Assembly: GCA_012959865.1 (NCBI GenBank)
Contig: DUCH01000493.1
Location: 1 to 61,734, forward strand
Direction of reading: 5' to 3'
Length of the DNA: 61,734 bases
DNA from: Myxococcales bacterium
GTDB lineage: Bacteria; Myxococcota_A; UBA9160; UBA4427
Shown here: positions 17,111 to 26,712 of the stretch, in pieces
Numbering within the stretch: the first letter of the stretch is position 1
How the letters are laid out: every line of letters begins with the position of its first letter
Notes under the pieces: model-generated
What the model was told of the DNA's origin: nothing
Database searches by the model: none
Seen by the model: only the letters and a program-made list of their open reading frames with translations
Position numbers and translations under genes: made by a program

Positions 17111-19153
17111 ATGGAACCCACACGCGAGATCTACTGGAACATCGTCGGCGGGCCCGCAATTTATGGCCTGGCCATAATCGCAGTGGGGCTGTTGCTCCGC
17201 GGGATCTGGCGCCGTAGCCAGCTCTGGCGCCAGGGCACGTCGGAGCACCGGACGGACCGGCTCGCCGAGCGGTTGCGCGGGCTCCTCATCGAGGTGTTCG
17301 GCCAGCGTCGTCATCTACGCGATCCCTTTCCAGGGGTGGCCCACCTGCTGATCTTTTACGGCTTCCTGGGCGCTTTTATCGCGACGACGCTGATCGCGCT
17401 TCAGGAGTGGACGGGAATCCACTTCATTGCCGGCCCCTTCTATCTCTATTTTTCCCTCTTCGCCGATATTGCCGGAGGGATTGGGTTGGTGGGTCTCTCC
17501 ATGGCGCTTTATTGGCGGCTCATCGTTCGCCCGGATCGCCTTCATTCGGTGATGGACGATTGGGTTGCCCTGGGGCTGCTCTTTCTGCTCTTCATTCAGG
17601 GCTTCGTCGTCGAAGGGATTCGAATCGAGTCCACGGAATTGAACTCCGCTCCCGAGGTCGCCCGCTGGTCGCCCATTGGCTACGCGGTGGCCCTGATGTT
17701 CCGGGGGGTCGATTCCGCCAGCCTGCTGACGCTCCATCGCGGGCTCTGGTGGTTTCATGCGGTGACGGCCATCGCCTTCATCACCTATTTCGTTTATGGG
17801 AAATTCACCCATGTCATTTACGGTGCGGGAAATATTTTTCTGCGGAATCTGGGCCCCATGGGCAAACTTTCGCATCCCGACATTGACCAGTTGTTGGACG
17901 AGGACGAGGAAGCCCTGGATCGGCTGGGGGTCGGCCAACTCGATCGATTCAGCTGGAAGGCCCTGATGGATGTCGACGCCTGTGTGAATTGCGGGCGTTG
18001 TGAGTCGGTTTGTCCCGCGACGATCAGTGGCTCGCCTCTGAGCCCGCGGAAACTGATCCAGGATATGCACGGGCATCTCGACAAGTTGGGTGGGTCCATG
18101 CTGGCTGGCGAGGCGGTGTCCGATGCGCTCCCTTTGATGGGCGAAGCGGGTGATGCGAGTCAGCCCGCTGTGCTCGAAGCCGAGCTTTGGGGCTGTCGGA
18201 CGTGTGGGGCGTGCATGCAGGAGTGTCCCATGTACATCGAACACGTGCCCAAGATCGTCGATATGCGGCGGCATCTGGTGATGACCGAATCGAAAATGGG
18301 CGAGGATGCCCAGGCGTTTCTCAAGAATATGGACGACCGGATGCATCCCTTTGCGGGGGCTTCCCGGGACCGAGAGGAATGGTTCGAAGATCTGGACGTC
18401 AAGGTATTCGGTCGGGGAGATCGGGCCGAATACCTCTTTTGGGTCGGCTGTGCGGGTTCCATGGTGGATCGCAACATCGAGGTCAGCCGCTCCATGGTGA
18501 AGGTGTTGGACGCGGCGAACGTCGATTTCGGTCTTCTCGGCGCAGAGGAGGTCTGCACCGGCGATCCGGCTCGGCGGGTGGGCGGCGAACTCACCTACCA
18601 GATGTGCGCGAAGGAAAATATCGAAAGCTTCGAGCGCTACGGGATCAAGAAGGTGATCACCACCTGTCCCCACTGTTTCAACACGTTGAAGAACGAATAT
18701 TCGGATTATGGCGGTGAACTCGAGGTGGTCCATCACAGCGAGTTGATCGAGGAACTGCTTCACAGCGGCCGACTGACGCCGAAGAAAAACCTGGATAGCG
18801 TGACCTACCACGACCCCTGCTATCTCGGCCGCCACAACGAAGTCTACGAGGCTCCGCGCACGGTGGTGGAGAGCGTGTCGGAGAAGGGCGCGTTCGTCGA
18901 ACTCGAGAAGAGTCGGTCGAAATCCCACTGTTGCGGATCGGGTGGGGGCTACGCGTGGATGGACGACAACCCCGAGAAACGTATCAACCAGGAACGCTTC
19001 GAACAGGTTCAGGGCTGCGGAGCGAAGACCGCAGCACTCTCGTGCCCCTTCTGCATGCAGATGTTTGCCGATGCGAGCAGCGCTCTCGATCCCGAGGGCG
19101 AGGTCCGGGTGGCGGACATCGCGGAATTGGTGGCCGAGTCCCTGGAGGACTAG
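17111..19153 (+). CDS. Membrane Fe-S oxidoreductase, EtfD-like (ETF:quinone electron transfer)
   Basis: 680 residues. The N-terminal domain has about five transmembrane helices (around residues 12-32, 74-98, 110-134, 158-178 and 212-234) like the NarI/HdrE haem-b domain. Two [4Fe-4S] motifs follow: CVNCGRCESVCP and CRTCGACMQECP. Two CCG (HdrB/D) domains are seen, with CTGDPARR, CPHC, DPCYLGRHN and the terminal CCGSGGGYAW. This architecture matches mycobacterial EtfD, which passes electrons from acyl-CoA dehydrogenase/ETF to quinone. That fits the many acyl-CoA genes around. A different electron donor cannot be excluded. Confidence 0.87.
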   Translation: MEPTREIYWNIVGGPAIYGLAIIAVGLLLRGIWRRSQLWRQGTSEHRTDRLAERLRGLLIEVFGQRRHLRDPFPGVAHLLIFYGFLGAFIATTLIALQEWTGIHFIAGPFYLYFSLFADIAGGIGLVGLSMALYWRLIVRPDRLHSVMDDWVALGLLFLLFIQGFVVEGIRIESTELNSAPEVARWSPIGYAVALMFRGVDSASLLTLHRGLWWFHAVTAIAFITYFVYGKFTHVIYGAGNIFLRNLGPMGKLSHPDIDQLLDEDEEALDRLGVGQLDRFSWKALMDVDACVNCGRCESVCPATISGSPLSPRKLIQDMHGHLDKLGGSMLAGEAVSDALPLMGEAGDASQPAVLEAELWGCRTCGACMQECPMYIEHVPKIVDMRRHLVMTESKMGEDAQAFLKNMDDRMHPFAGASRDREEWFEDLDVKVFGRGDRAEYLFWVGCAGSMVDRNIEVSRSMVKVLDAANVDFGLLGAEEVCTGDPARRVGGELTYQMCAKENIESFERYGIKKVITTCPHCFNTLKNEYSDYGGELEVVHHSELIEELLHSGRLTPKKNLDSVTYHDPCYLGRHNEVYEAPRTVVESVSEKGAFVELEKSRSKSHCCGSGGGYAWMDDNPEKRINQERFEQVQGCGAKTAALSCPFCMQMFADASSALDPEGEVRVADIAELVAESLED

Positions 19154-19190
19154 CGGCTCCGGTGGGGTCTATTCCCATGCGGCGCTTGCC

Positions 19191-19240
19191 CCTTGCGGAG
19201 CTTATCCCTTACAGCGCTTAGCCCTTAAGACGCTTAGCCA
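19191..19240. repeat. Degenerate 16-17-bp tandem repeat
   Basis: Three units related to GCGCTTAGCCCTTA follow each other between the EtfD-like gene and the convergent MFS gene, and run into the MFS stop codon. No stable terminator fold with a T-tract was seen here. Likely a slippage product. Confidence 0.5.
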
Positions 19241-20439
19241 TTGCGGATTTTGAGGTTTCGGGTGACGACCATGAGCGCGAGGATGACACCCAGCAGTATT
19301 CCCAGAACGCCGCAGAGAACGGCGTAGACCGCGTGCCAGCCCGCGCTTTCGGCGACGGCTCGAACCATCCACACAGCGCTGGATCCCACCCCGAACGTCA
19401 AGATGAATTTCAGTCCATAAGCGGTGGAGCGCCAGCGCTCGGGCGTGAGCGCGGCGAAGAGACTGTTTTCGATGGGCTGCATCCCCAGGGCGAAGAAGGC
19501 GTAGATGGCCGATGCGATGAGCAGAGGCCATTCGGTCGCGGAGGCGATCACCACCAGGGCGGGCAGACTGGCCAAGTGATATCCGAGGTAGCTGATTCTG
19601 AGATCGAAGCGGTCGGCAATCCGCCCACCCGCGTACTGCCCGAGGGTGCCCAGCAGCATGGCGAGGGAAGCCGCCAGGCCGTAGCCCATGAAGGAAATTT
19701 CTTCGGCGAAAAGAGCGGGCTGGGCGACCGTATTGCCCCGATAGGCGAAGCCGCCCAGGGTGGCCGCGGCGCAGAGCAGCACGAAGGCGATCACGGCTCT
19801 TCGAGTATCGCCTCCGGACTCGGAGTCGCTTTCGGGCTCGGCCTGGATGGACCCGGGTTCGACGATTCGTATCCGGCTGAAGGCCAGGGTGGCAAAAAGA
19901 ATGAAAGCGCCCGTGGCGAGAAAGGTTTCTCGCCAGCCCAGGCTCTCCACCAGCAGGGAGGTCACCAGGGGCGAAAGTGCGATGCCCACATTCCCGTAGA
20001 CGCCGTTGATCCCCAGGGCGCGCCCCCGGGCGACGACCGCACGGGAGAGCAGTCCGGTTCCGGCGGGGTGGTAGAGACTTGCCCCCAATCCGATGCCGCA
20101 CAGGGCTAGGGCGAGGGTCCAGCCGGGTGAACTGGCTGCGGCCAGGCAGGCCGAAAGACCCGCGATCCCCAGTCCGGCGAGGATGACCCGGCGACCGCCC
20201 ACGCGATCCGCCGCCACTCCCGCCGGAAGGGCGCCCAGGCCAAAGAGCAGGTAGCCGCCGAAGCTCCAGGACAACGCCTCTTCAATCGAGTCGACCCCTG
20301 GGGTCTGGGCGACCAGACCCACCGCGAGTGTCGGATAAATGAGTTCGACGTAGTGGGTGGCCGCGTGGGCAAAACCCGTGAAGTGAACGATACGCTTCTC
20401 GTTCGCATCAAATTCCCGTTGGCCCTTCGCCGCGTCCAT
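19234..20439 (-). CDS. MFS transporter
   Basis: 401 residues with about 12 hydrophobic segments and the major facilitator pattern: an early loop resembling motif A (GVAADRVGGRRVILAGL near residue 75) and the repeated version in the second half (GQYAGGRIADRFDLRISYLG). It is an inner-membrane secondary carrier. It is the last gene of a minus-strand run with two CoA-transferases and a crotonase, so it may import the acid or exchange a product of that pathway. Substrate not identifiable. Convergent with the EtfD-like gene, 80 bp apart. Confidence 0.87.
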   Translation of the reverse strand: MDAAKGQREFDANEKRIVHFTGFAHAATHYVELIYPTLAVGLVAQTPGVDSIEEALSWSFGGYLLFGLGALPAGVAADRVGGRRVILAGLGIAGLSACLAAASSPGWTLALALCGIGLGASLYHPAGTGLLSRAVVARGRALGINGVYGNVGIALSPLVTSLLVESLGWRETFLATGAFILFATLAFSRIRIVEPGSIQAEPESDSESGGDTRRAVIAFVLLCAAATLGGFAYRGNTVAQPALFAEEISFMGYGLAASLAMLLGTLGQYAGGRIADRFDLRISYLGYHLASLPALVVIASATEWPLLIASAIYAFFALGMQPIENSLFAALTPERWRSTAYGLKFILTFGVGSSAVWMVRAVAESAGWHAVYAVLCGVLGILLGVILALMVVTRNLKIRNG

Positions 20440-20483
20440 CCCCAGCAGTTAGCCGAGGCTGAGCGAAGTCACAAGATGCGAGG

Positions 20484-21332
20484 TCAGTCCCATCCCTTCT
20501 TGGCGAGTTCGCCGCTGAGTTCGGCTACGCGCAATTCGCCCTGTCGGGTCTGGCCGCCCAGTTCGAGGAAGCGCTTCATCGCCTTGGGGGCCTCGGGCGT
20601 CCGCAGCAGGGTTTGGAATAGATAGTCCTCTTCGATCAAGCCCTGGGCCAGGGGCCCTTCGGCGGCGTTCACCGCGCGCTTGGCTAGGCGCAGGGCCTCG
20701 GGAGGAAAGGCCGCCATGCGCCGGGCGAGGTTGTCGACAAAGCCTCCGATTTCTTCGGCGGGAAGCGCGCGGTTCAGGTAGCCCCATCGCTCGGCGGTCT
20801 CCGCATCCAGGTCGATGCCGCCGAGGATGACTTCCAGCGCCCGGCCTCGCCCCAGCATGCGGGGCAATCGCTGAGTCCCGCCGCCGCCGGGAAGAATGCC
20901 CACGGGCACCTCCATCTGGTTGATCACCGTCTGGCCAACGACGCCGAAGCGCATATCGAAGGCCGCGGCCAACTCACTTCCGCCGCCGCCCACCCGTCCC
21001 TCGATCTGGGCCACGGTGGCCTTGTCCATCAAACGGAAGCACTCGCACATCTGGTGGAACGGGTTGTCGGGGGATCGCACGGCTTCGGTTTCGATGGAGA
21101 AACCCAGGATGGCCTCGACGTCGAAATGCGCCAAGAAGAACTCGGGGTTGGCACTCCGCAGCACGAGCACCCGGATCGCATCGTCTGCGGCGACGGCCTG
21201 GCCCAGGTGCATCAACTCGGCGAACAGGGGCAACGTGATGAGATTGATGGGGGGGTTGTCGACGGTCGCCCACGCGACGCCCGCGTCGATTTCGATTCGG
21301 ATCCATTCGTAGTTGTCCTCAAGCCCCGGCAT
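20484..21332 (-). CDS. Enoyl-CoA hydratase/isomerase family protein
   Basis: 282 residues with an excellent TAGGAGG Shine-Dalgarno before ATG 21332. The crotonase core is recognisable: ATVDNPPINLITLPL, the oxyanion segment (FFLAHFDVEAI, diverged), GRVGGGGSELAAAFDMRFG, and LPGGGGTQRLPRMLGRGRALE. The Glu of SELAAAFD matches one catalytic Glu. The position of the second is occupied by MEVPVGILPGG, so Glu is present there too. It is in an operon with two CaiB/BaiF transferases (12 bp from one), suggesting beta-oxidation-like degradation of a CoA-activated acid. Confidence 0.88.
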   Translation of the reverse strand: MPGLEDNYEWIRIEIDAGVAWATVDNPPINLITLPLFAELMHLGQAVAADDAIRVLVLRSANPEFFLAHFDVEAILGFSIETEAVRSPDNPFHQMCECFRLMDKATVAQIEGRVGGGGSELAAAFDMRFGVVGQTVINQMEVPVGILPGGGGTQRLPRMLGRGRALEVILGGIDLDAETAERWGYLNRALPAEEIGGFVDNLARRMAAFPPEALRLAKRAVNAAEGPLAQGLIEEDYLFQTLLRTPEAPKAMKRFLELGGQTRQGELRVAELSGELAKKGWD

Positions 21333-21344
21333 ATTTCCTCCTAG

Positions 21345-22613
21345 TCAGTCTTCGGGCCGCGTTTGGGTCTCGGCGCTGCGGGTGGCGGGCGCCTCTATGG
21401 CTCCCGTCGCCAGATAGTCGTTGTATTCGGCCTCGGAAAGGCCGAGTCGATCGCGGAAGACGCTCGCATTGTCCTCTCCCATGGCCGCGCCCGCACGGGG
21501 GGTTCGCCCGGGGGTTCCCGTGAGTCCCAAGGGAATGCCCGTCGCCACCACGGTGCCTTTCTTCAGATGCGGAATCGTCTCGAAAAAACCACGCGCGGCC
21601 AGGTGCGGATCGCGGAGATACTGATCCTCGGTGTTCTGCACCGCGCCCGCCGGAACTCCGGCGGCCTGCAATATTTTCGCCGCGTCATGGGGCGAGTGCT
21701 TGCGAGTCCAGCGGCCAATGGCCTCGTCGATCCGGTCCGCAGACTCCCGCCGGCCTGTGGCGGTTGCGAAATCGGGGTGCAGCGCCCACTCGTCCCGGCC
21801 GATGAGATGGCAGAGCGCCCGCCATTCTTCCTCGCTGGCGACAGAGATCGCGCAATAGCGATCCTCCCCCGCGCATGCATAGCAGCCCTGGGGTGTGCGG
21901 TGGGTCGAGCGATTGCCCAAGCGTGCCGGGGGCCGGGCGTGGGCGATCTGATCCATCATCTCGGGGCCGATCATGGCCACAGTGGTCTCGAGTTGGGCCA
22001 GGGCGATCCGCTGTCCTTGGCCGGTCCGCTCCCGGTGATCCAAGGCGCAGAGCACGGCAAAGAGTCCGTGCAGTGCCGACAGGGAATCCGGATAGGCGTA
22101 TTGCGTCATGGCGCCCTGACCTTCGGGGAAGCCCCCGAGCCAGGCCATTCCCGACATGGCCTCGATATTCGGACCCCAACTCACATAGCCGGGATGCAGC
22201 CCGTCGTCGCCGAAACCGCTGCTGCTGATGGCAATGAGTTTCGGGTTTGCCGCTCGGAGTGTCTCCCAACCCAACCCGAGTTTTTCCATGGCCCCGTAGC
22301 GATTGTTCTCGATGACCAAGTCGCTTCGAGCCACCAGTCGGGTCGCGAGTTCGACGCCGGCGGGTAGTTTGAGGTTGAGGGTGACGAAGAGTTTGCCCGC
22401 ATCCCAATCGGTGAACCAGGGAGACATTTCCGGTTGAATGCTTCGGTCCTCCGACGCGGGCGGAATATAGAGTCGCACGACTCCAGGAACCCGATGCGAC
22501 TCGATACGAATTACCTCGGCCCCGCACCAGGCCAGCATGCGCCCGATCCACGGGCCCGCCATGCCCTGGGTAAACTCGACGACCTTGAGACCTGCTAGCG
22601 CCTGGGCGTCCAT
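21345..22613 (-). CDS. Class III CoA-transferase (CaiB/BaiF)
   Basis: 422 residues. Family landmarks are LAGLKVVEFTQGMAGPWIGRMLAWCGAEVIRIE at the N-terminus, TLNLKLPAG with LVARSDLVIEN, SSSGFGDDG, and a C-terminal PHLAARGFFETIPH. It transfers CoA from a donor thioester to an organic acid in the cytoplasm. It follows the next CoA-transferase gene by only 6 bp and precedes the crotonase by 12 bp. The two adjacent transferases may form a heteromer, like the 2-hydroxyacid CoA-transferase pairs of aromatic degradation, or act on different acids. Confidence 0.93.
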   Translation of the reverse strand: MDAQALAGLKVVEFTQGMAGPWIGRMLAWCGAEVIRIESHRVPGVVRLYIPPASEDRSIQPEMSPWFTDWDAGKLFVTLNLKLPAGVELATRLVARSDLVIENNRYGAMEKLGLGWETLRAANPKLIAISSSGFGDDGLHPGYVSWGPNIEAMSGMAWLGGFPEGQGAMTQYAYPDSLSALHGLFAVLCALDHRERTGQGQRIALAQLETTVAMIGPEMMDQIAHARPPARLGNRSTHRTPQGCYACAGEDRYCAISVASEEEWRALCHLIGRDEWALHPDFATATGRRESADRIDEAIGRWTRKHSPHDAAKILQAAGVPAGAVQNTEDQYLRDPHLAARGFFETIPHLKKGTVVATGIPLGLTGTPGRTPRAGAAMGEDNASVFRDRLGLSEAEYNDYLATGAIEAPATRSAETQTRPED

Positions 22614-22619
22614 CGCGGT

Positions 22620-23843
22620 CTAGATGACCCCCGATTCGCCCAGGGCTTGGAGCGTTTCTTGGGCCATGCAGAGTTCTCCGCCCAGGACTTCGGCGTTGTG
22701 CTCGCCCACGCGGGGCGCCGGGCGAGAAATCGCCCACGGCGTCGCTTCCGGGCGGAAGGGGGCGCCCGGGTAGGAAAGGGTGCCGACGGTGGGGTGATCC
22801 ACATCGACGAAATAATTTCGCGAGAGCAGGTGGGGATCCCGGGCGGAGTCTTCGGTGGTTCGCAGAGGTGTGAACGCGATATGGCGCCGCTGCCCTTCGT
22901 GGAAAACTTCGTCCACGGTGTGGAGGGCGGTCAGATCCGAGATGAAGAGATCCAGGAGTTCGCGGTATTCGATCCGCTTCGACGACGGTCCCTCGAAGAG
23001 GGGATCCAAAACTTCTTCGTTCCCGGTTTCCTCGTGGATCCACTGGGCGAGGGCCTTCCAGTGCGCCGGACGATTGACCATCAGGTAGACGCGGCCGTCT
23101 TGGCACTTATACGCGCCCGAAGGCACCGAGGCCGTTAGCCCCGTCCCCACCCGGCGCGGGATGATTCCGTCGTCGAGCCATTTGCCGACGCCGGAAATGT
23201 GGGAAACCGCCAGGGTGGTTTCCTGGAGCGAGATGTCCACGTGCTGGCCGCGCCCGGTTCGCCGCGCCGCGAGCAGGGCGATCATGCTACTGGCTGCCGC
23301 GCAGGTAGAGGCCATCAGGAACTGTTGCTCCCCCGCCAGGGCCACGGGCGGATCGTCGGCTTCGCCGATGACATGAAGCGGCCCACCGGTGGCTCCGGCC
23401 ACCAAGTCCGAGGATTTCCAGCCCGCATGGGGGCCCGTCTGTCCGAAGCCCGTGATCGACGTGACCACGATTTCGGGCTTCTCTGCCGAGAGGGACGCGT
23501 AGCCGATCCCCAAATCGTCGAGTCGGCCGACCGGCAGGGTTTCGAGCACGATGTCGGCACTCAGCGCCAGGCTTCGGAGCAGCGGCCGGCTTTCGGGGCG
23601 GTTGATGTCCAGGGTGATGCCGCGTTTGCTCGTGTTCATGTACAGGAAGTGGAGGCTGCGGTCGGCTCCCGCGATGCCGGCGAGAAAAGGGGGAATCCAT
23701 CGCCCGGAGTCGCCTCCAGGGCGCTCGACCTTGATGACGTCGGCCCCCATATCGGCCAGGAGTTTTCCGCAGTAGGTGCCACTTTCGTCGGCGAGTTCCA
23801 GCACACGTCTGCCCGAAAGTGCCGATCTGTTCCCTGCAACCAT
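22620..23843 (-). CDS. Class III CoA-transferase (CaiB/BaiF)
   Basis: 407 residues. ATG 23843 is chosen over an ATG at 23906 because AAGGAG lies about 5 nt upstream and the fold begins right after it (LSGRRVLELADESGTYCGKLLADMGADVIKVE). Other motifs are LDINRPESRPLL, VVTSITGFGQTGPHAGWKSSDLVAGATGG and RDPHLLSRNYFVDVDHP. It heads the minus-strand unit CoA-transferase, CoA-transferase, crotonase, MFS. About 150 bp separate it from the divergent aldehyde dehydrogenase gene. Confidence 0.93.
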   Translation of the reverse strand: MVAGNRSALSGRRVLELADESGTYCGKLLADMGADVIKVERPGGDSGRWIPPFLAGIAGADRSLHFLYMNTSKRGITLDINRPESRPLLRSLALSADIVLETLPVGRLDDLGIGYASLSAEKPEIVVTSITGFGQTGPHAGWKSSDLVAGATGGPLHVIGEADDPPVALAGEQQFLMASTCAAASSMIALLAARRTGRGQHVDISLQETTLAVSHISGVGKWLDDGIIPRRVGTGLTASVPSGAYKCQDGRVYLMVNRPAHWKALAQWIHEETGNEEVLDPLFEGPSSKRIEYRELLDLFISDLTALHTVDEVFHEGQRRHIAFTPLRTTEDSARDPHLLSRNYFVDVDHPTVGTLSYPGAPFRPEATPWAISRPAPRVGEHNAEVLGGELCMAQETLQALGESGVI

Positions 23844-23994
23844 GCTGCTCCTTGCGGAATTTTTAGGGAACGGAAAGTGTAGCCTCTCCTCGGGGAGCGT
23901 CTCCATCGCCTGCGCTCGATTTGCTGGAGGTCGTCCCGGTTGTTAGAAATTCGTGTAACCTGTTGTCGCTTCCAACCCAGGAGATCCCCCCCTC

Positions 23995-25533
23995 ATGGCC
24001 ATTGTGACCCCCCTCGAGATCGGCTCGTCCGGGCGCCGCCGTCTGGCTCTAGCCAGCCCCGCGACCCTGGAGCCCATCGGAGACATCGAAGTTCATACCG
24101 CCGCCGACGTGTCGGCCGCTGTAGATCGTGCTCAAAAAGCACAGGTGGATTGGGGAGTGCTTCCGGTCTCCGAGCGCGCCCGATTCATGGTCGCTGCCCT
24201 GGAAGTTCTTCTTGAGCGTCAGGAGGACATCTTGTCCACGGTGACTCTCGAGACCGGAAAGCCCCGGACCGAGGCGCTCCAGATGGAAGTCTTCGCGGTG
24301 GGCGACGCGCTGAATTACTACGCGAACAACGCCGAACAAATTCTCAAGACCGAAAAACGAAAACTGCACGGTCTGATCCGCTTGATGAAGCGTTTGCGGA
24401 TTGTTTACCGGCCTCTGGGGGTCGTCGCCGTGATCAGTCCTTGGAACGGGCCTTTTGTTTTGGCGATCAATCCCGCGATTCAGGCGCTGATGGCGGGCAA
24501 CGCGGTGATCCTCAAGCCCTCGGAAGTGGCGCCCTTTTCGGGACTCCTCGCTGGGGAGATCTTTGCCCAGGCGGGTCTGCCCGAGGGACTCTTCCAGGTG
24601 TTGACGGGCGACGGGGAGACGGGCGCGGCGCTGTGCAAGGCCGGTGTAGACAAAGTGACCTTCACAGGAAGTGTCGAGACCGGGCGCAAAGTCGCCGTGT
24701 CCTGCGCCGAGCAATTGATCCCCTGCACCCTCGAACTCGGGGGCAACGACGCGATGATCGTCTGCGATGATGTCAATCTCGACTACGCGGCGGCCGGCGC
24801 AGTCGCCGGCGCTTTCATGAATACCGGCCAGTATTGTTGCGGTACCGAGCGCGTCTACGTGGTGGACTCGGTGGCCGACGCCTTTACGGAAAAGGTCGTC
24901 GGAAGAGTCGCCGAACTCAGGCAAGGTGTTCGGGGCGAGTTCGACGTCGGGGCGATTTTTTGGCCCCGTCAACTCGAGATCATCGAGGAGCATGTGGCCG
25001 ACGCCCGGGAGCGCGGGGCGAAAATTCTGACTGGCGGGCGGCGCAACCCGGATCTTGACGGCTTCTTCTATGAACCCACCGTCCTCACCGACGTCGACCA
25101 TTCAATGAAGATCATGCAGCACGAAACGTTTGGACCGGTTCTGCCCATTATGCGGGTCGCCAACGAAGAAGAGGCCATTGAACTCGCGAATGACAGTGCC
25201 TATGGGCTGGGGGGCTGCGTTTGGACTCGCGATAACCGAAAGGGAATCAAGATCGCCCAACGTATGGAATCGGGCAGTGTCTGCGTGAATGATATGACGA
25301 TGACCTACGGGATCCAGGAAGCCCCTTTTGGCGGACGCAAGGCGAGCGGTATCGGGCAGGTGAACGGCGAAGCCGGCTTGCGGGGCTACTGCCATGCCGA
25401 GCCCATTGTTGTGGACCGTCGCAGAGGGAAGATGTCGGCCTCCCGCTATCCCTATCGGGCCAAGAGCGACGCGGGCTTGCAGAAGCTCATGAAATTGCTC
25501 TGGGGGACGAGCCTGGGACGCTGGCTGTTCTGA
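23995..25533 (+). CDS. NAD(P)-dependent aldehyde dehydrogenase
   Basis: 512 residues. ALDH superfamily motifs are PWNGPFVLAINPAIQALMAGNAVILKPSE, FTGSVETGRKV, the Glu of TLELGGNDAMIV, and the nucleophile Cys281 in NTGQYCCGTERVY. C-terminal ETFGPVLPIM and PFGGRKASGIG are normal. About 40 extra C-terminal residues, rich in basic and aromatic side chains, extend beyond the typical end and might contact membrane or partner. It oxidises an aldehyde to acid or acts as a succinate-semialdehyde-like enzyme. It is divergent from the CoA-transferase unit, which could take the resulting acid. Confidence 0.93.
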   Translation: MAIVTPLEIGSSGRRRLALASPATLEPIGDIEVHTAADVSAAVDRAQKAQVDWGVLPVSERARFMVAALEVLLERQEDILSTVTLETGKPRTEALQMEVFAVGDALNYYANNAEQILKTEKRKLHGLIRLMKRLRIVYRPLGVVAVISPWNGPFVLAINPAIQALMAGNAVILKPSEVAPFSGLLAGEIFAQAGLPEGLFQVLTGDGETGAALCKAGVDKVTFTGSVETGRKVAVSCAEQLIPCTLELGGNDAMIVCDDVNLDYAAAGAVAGAFMNTGQYCCGTERVYVVDSVADAFTEKVVGRVAELRQGVRGEFDVGAIFWPRQLEIIEEHVADARERGAKILTGGRRNPDLDGFFYEPTVLTDVDHSMKIMQHETFGPVLPIMRVANEEEAIELANDSAYGLGGCVWTRDNRKGIKIAQRMESGSVCVNDMTMTYGIQEAPFGGRKASGIGQVNGEAGLRGYCHAEPIVVDRRRGKMSASRYPYRAKSDAGLQKLMKLLWGTSLGRWLF

Positions 25534-25550
25534 GGCGGCTGTTCTGAGGC
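25523..25550. repeat. Perfect 14-bp tandem duplication at the ALDH stop codon
   Basis: GGCTGTTCTGAGGC is repeated twice head to tail. The first copy contains the ALDH stop codon, so the duplication lies across the gene end and leaves the protein unchanged. It is one of several short tandem duplications in this window. Confidence 0.85.
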
Positions 25551-25568
25551 GATGGAGGGGTTTCGGGC

Positions 25569-26597
25569 CTAGAAGATGGCCGCGGTGCGTTCGAGCATCC
25601 AGTAGACAGCCAGGGTGCCGATCGCGTAGGCGGGGGCGCGGAATAGCCAGCCCGGCGCGCGAGAAAGCGGGGCGCGCAGCAGGGCATTCCCGGTCAGGAT
25701 AACCGCGACAAAGGCCAGTTGTCCGGCTTCGATGCCCACGTTGAACGCAAACAGAGCCAGGGGGATCTCGTCGTCGGGAAGCCCGATCTCGGCAAGCGCG
25801 CCCGCAAAGCCCATTCCGTGCAGGAGTCCGAAAGCCAGCGCCACCAGCCAGGGTTTTCGGCGAATCAGGCTCGGACGCTCGGGACTTCGGGTGGTGAGTT
25901 CGACGGCGAGCAAGAGCACGCTTCCGGCGATGAGGATTTCGATCAGGGAAGAGGGAACCCGGACCCACCCCAGGGCGACAATGGAAAGCGTGATGCTATG
26001 CCCCACGGTGAACGCCGTGACGGTTTTGACCAGCGGACGCGTTCCGACGACCAGCAGGATCAGGCCGAGGACAAAGAGCAGATGGTCGGGACCCGTCAGG
26101 ATGTGTTCGAAACCCAGCTGGGTGTACGCGCGAAGGACCTGGCTCTTCTCGGGCCGGGCCGGAATCAAGAACTCGGAATCCCCCGCGTGGAGAACCGTGC
26201 TGACGACGCGGCCGTCGGCGAGGGTGACGCGAACCAGCACGTCGATTCGCGTGGCTTCAAGGCCGCTGATGGCGATCCGTCGACCGACCAACCCCTGGCC
26301 CTCGGGGCATTGAATGTTCCAGCGTAGGGTCACGCTCTGCTCGTCCTCGTCCACCCGGGCATCCGAAATGGCCGGGCATTCGCTGGGGAGGAGCGGGCGA
26401 ATGTCTGCTCCCCGGGGCTTGAGGCGTGAAGTTTTCCAAGCCACTTCGGCCTGGCCGGCATCCAGGGTCTGAAGCTCGAGCAGCGCTGGGGCGAGGGGGT
26501 GAGCGGCGGCGGGGGAGGGCGCAAGCGCGACCAGAGCCAGGGCCCAGGGGAGGACGGCCATCGCGAAGAGTCGCTTCGTTGTCGAGCGCTTGTGCAC
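25569..26597 (-). CDS. HupE/UreJ-like membrane protein with signal peptide
   Basis: 342 residues from a GTG at 26597, which has GAGGAA upstream and gives a good signal peptide (KRSTTKR, then a hydrophobic stretch ending in AAAHP). An ATG at 26561 would remove the basic n-region. An extracytoplasmic beta-rich domain (about 40-150) is followed by a HupE/UreJ-type domain of about six helices with FEHILTGPDHLLFVLGL, TAFTVGHSITLSI and FGLLHGMGFAGAL; the His-rich motifs may bind Ni or other metal. In the two-part family (HupE/UreJ_2) the role is unclear, possibly metal uptake. No hydrogenase or urease genes are nearby. Confidence 0.83.
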   Translation of the reverse strand: MHKRSTTKRLFAMAVLPWALALVALAPSPAAAHPLAPALLELQTLDAGQAEVAWKTSRLKPRGADIRPLLPSECPAISDARVDEDEQSVTLRWNIQCPEGQGLVGRRIAISGLEATRIDVLVRVTLADGRVVSTVLHAGDSEFLIPARPEKSQVLRAYTQLGFEHILTGPDHLLFVLGLILLVVGTRPLVKTVTAFTVGHSITLSIVALGWVRVPSSLIEILIAGSVLLLAVELTTRSPERPSLIRRKPWLVALAFGLLHGMGFAGALAEIGLPDDEIPLALFAFNVGIEAGQLAFVAVILTGNALLRAPLSRAPGWLFRAPAYAIGTLAVYWMLERTAAIF

Positions 26598-26678
26598 CTT
26601 CGATTCCTCGACTGGTCGGCGGCGGATTGCCCGGAGAGGTTCCCGGGATGGCGTGGCCCGTGTCGGTGGTTTCGGGCC

Positions 26679-26710
26679 GACTCGTTGACTGGGTGACTCG
26701 TTGACTGGGT
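26679..26710. repeat. Perfect 16-bp tandem duplication
   Basis: GACTCGTTGACTGGGT occurs twice head to tail just upstream of the HupE/UreJ gene and 3' of the VOC gene. It ends three bases before the VOC stop codon, and the unit itself carries an internal partial direct repeat (GACT-GTTGACT). Not an evident terminator. Confidence 0.85.
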
Positions 26711-26712
26711 GC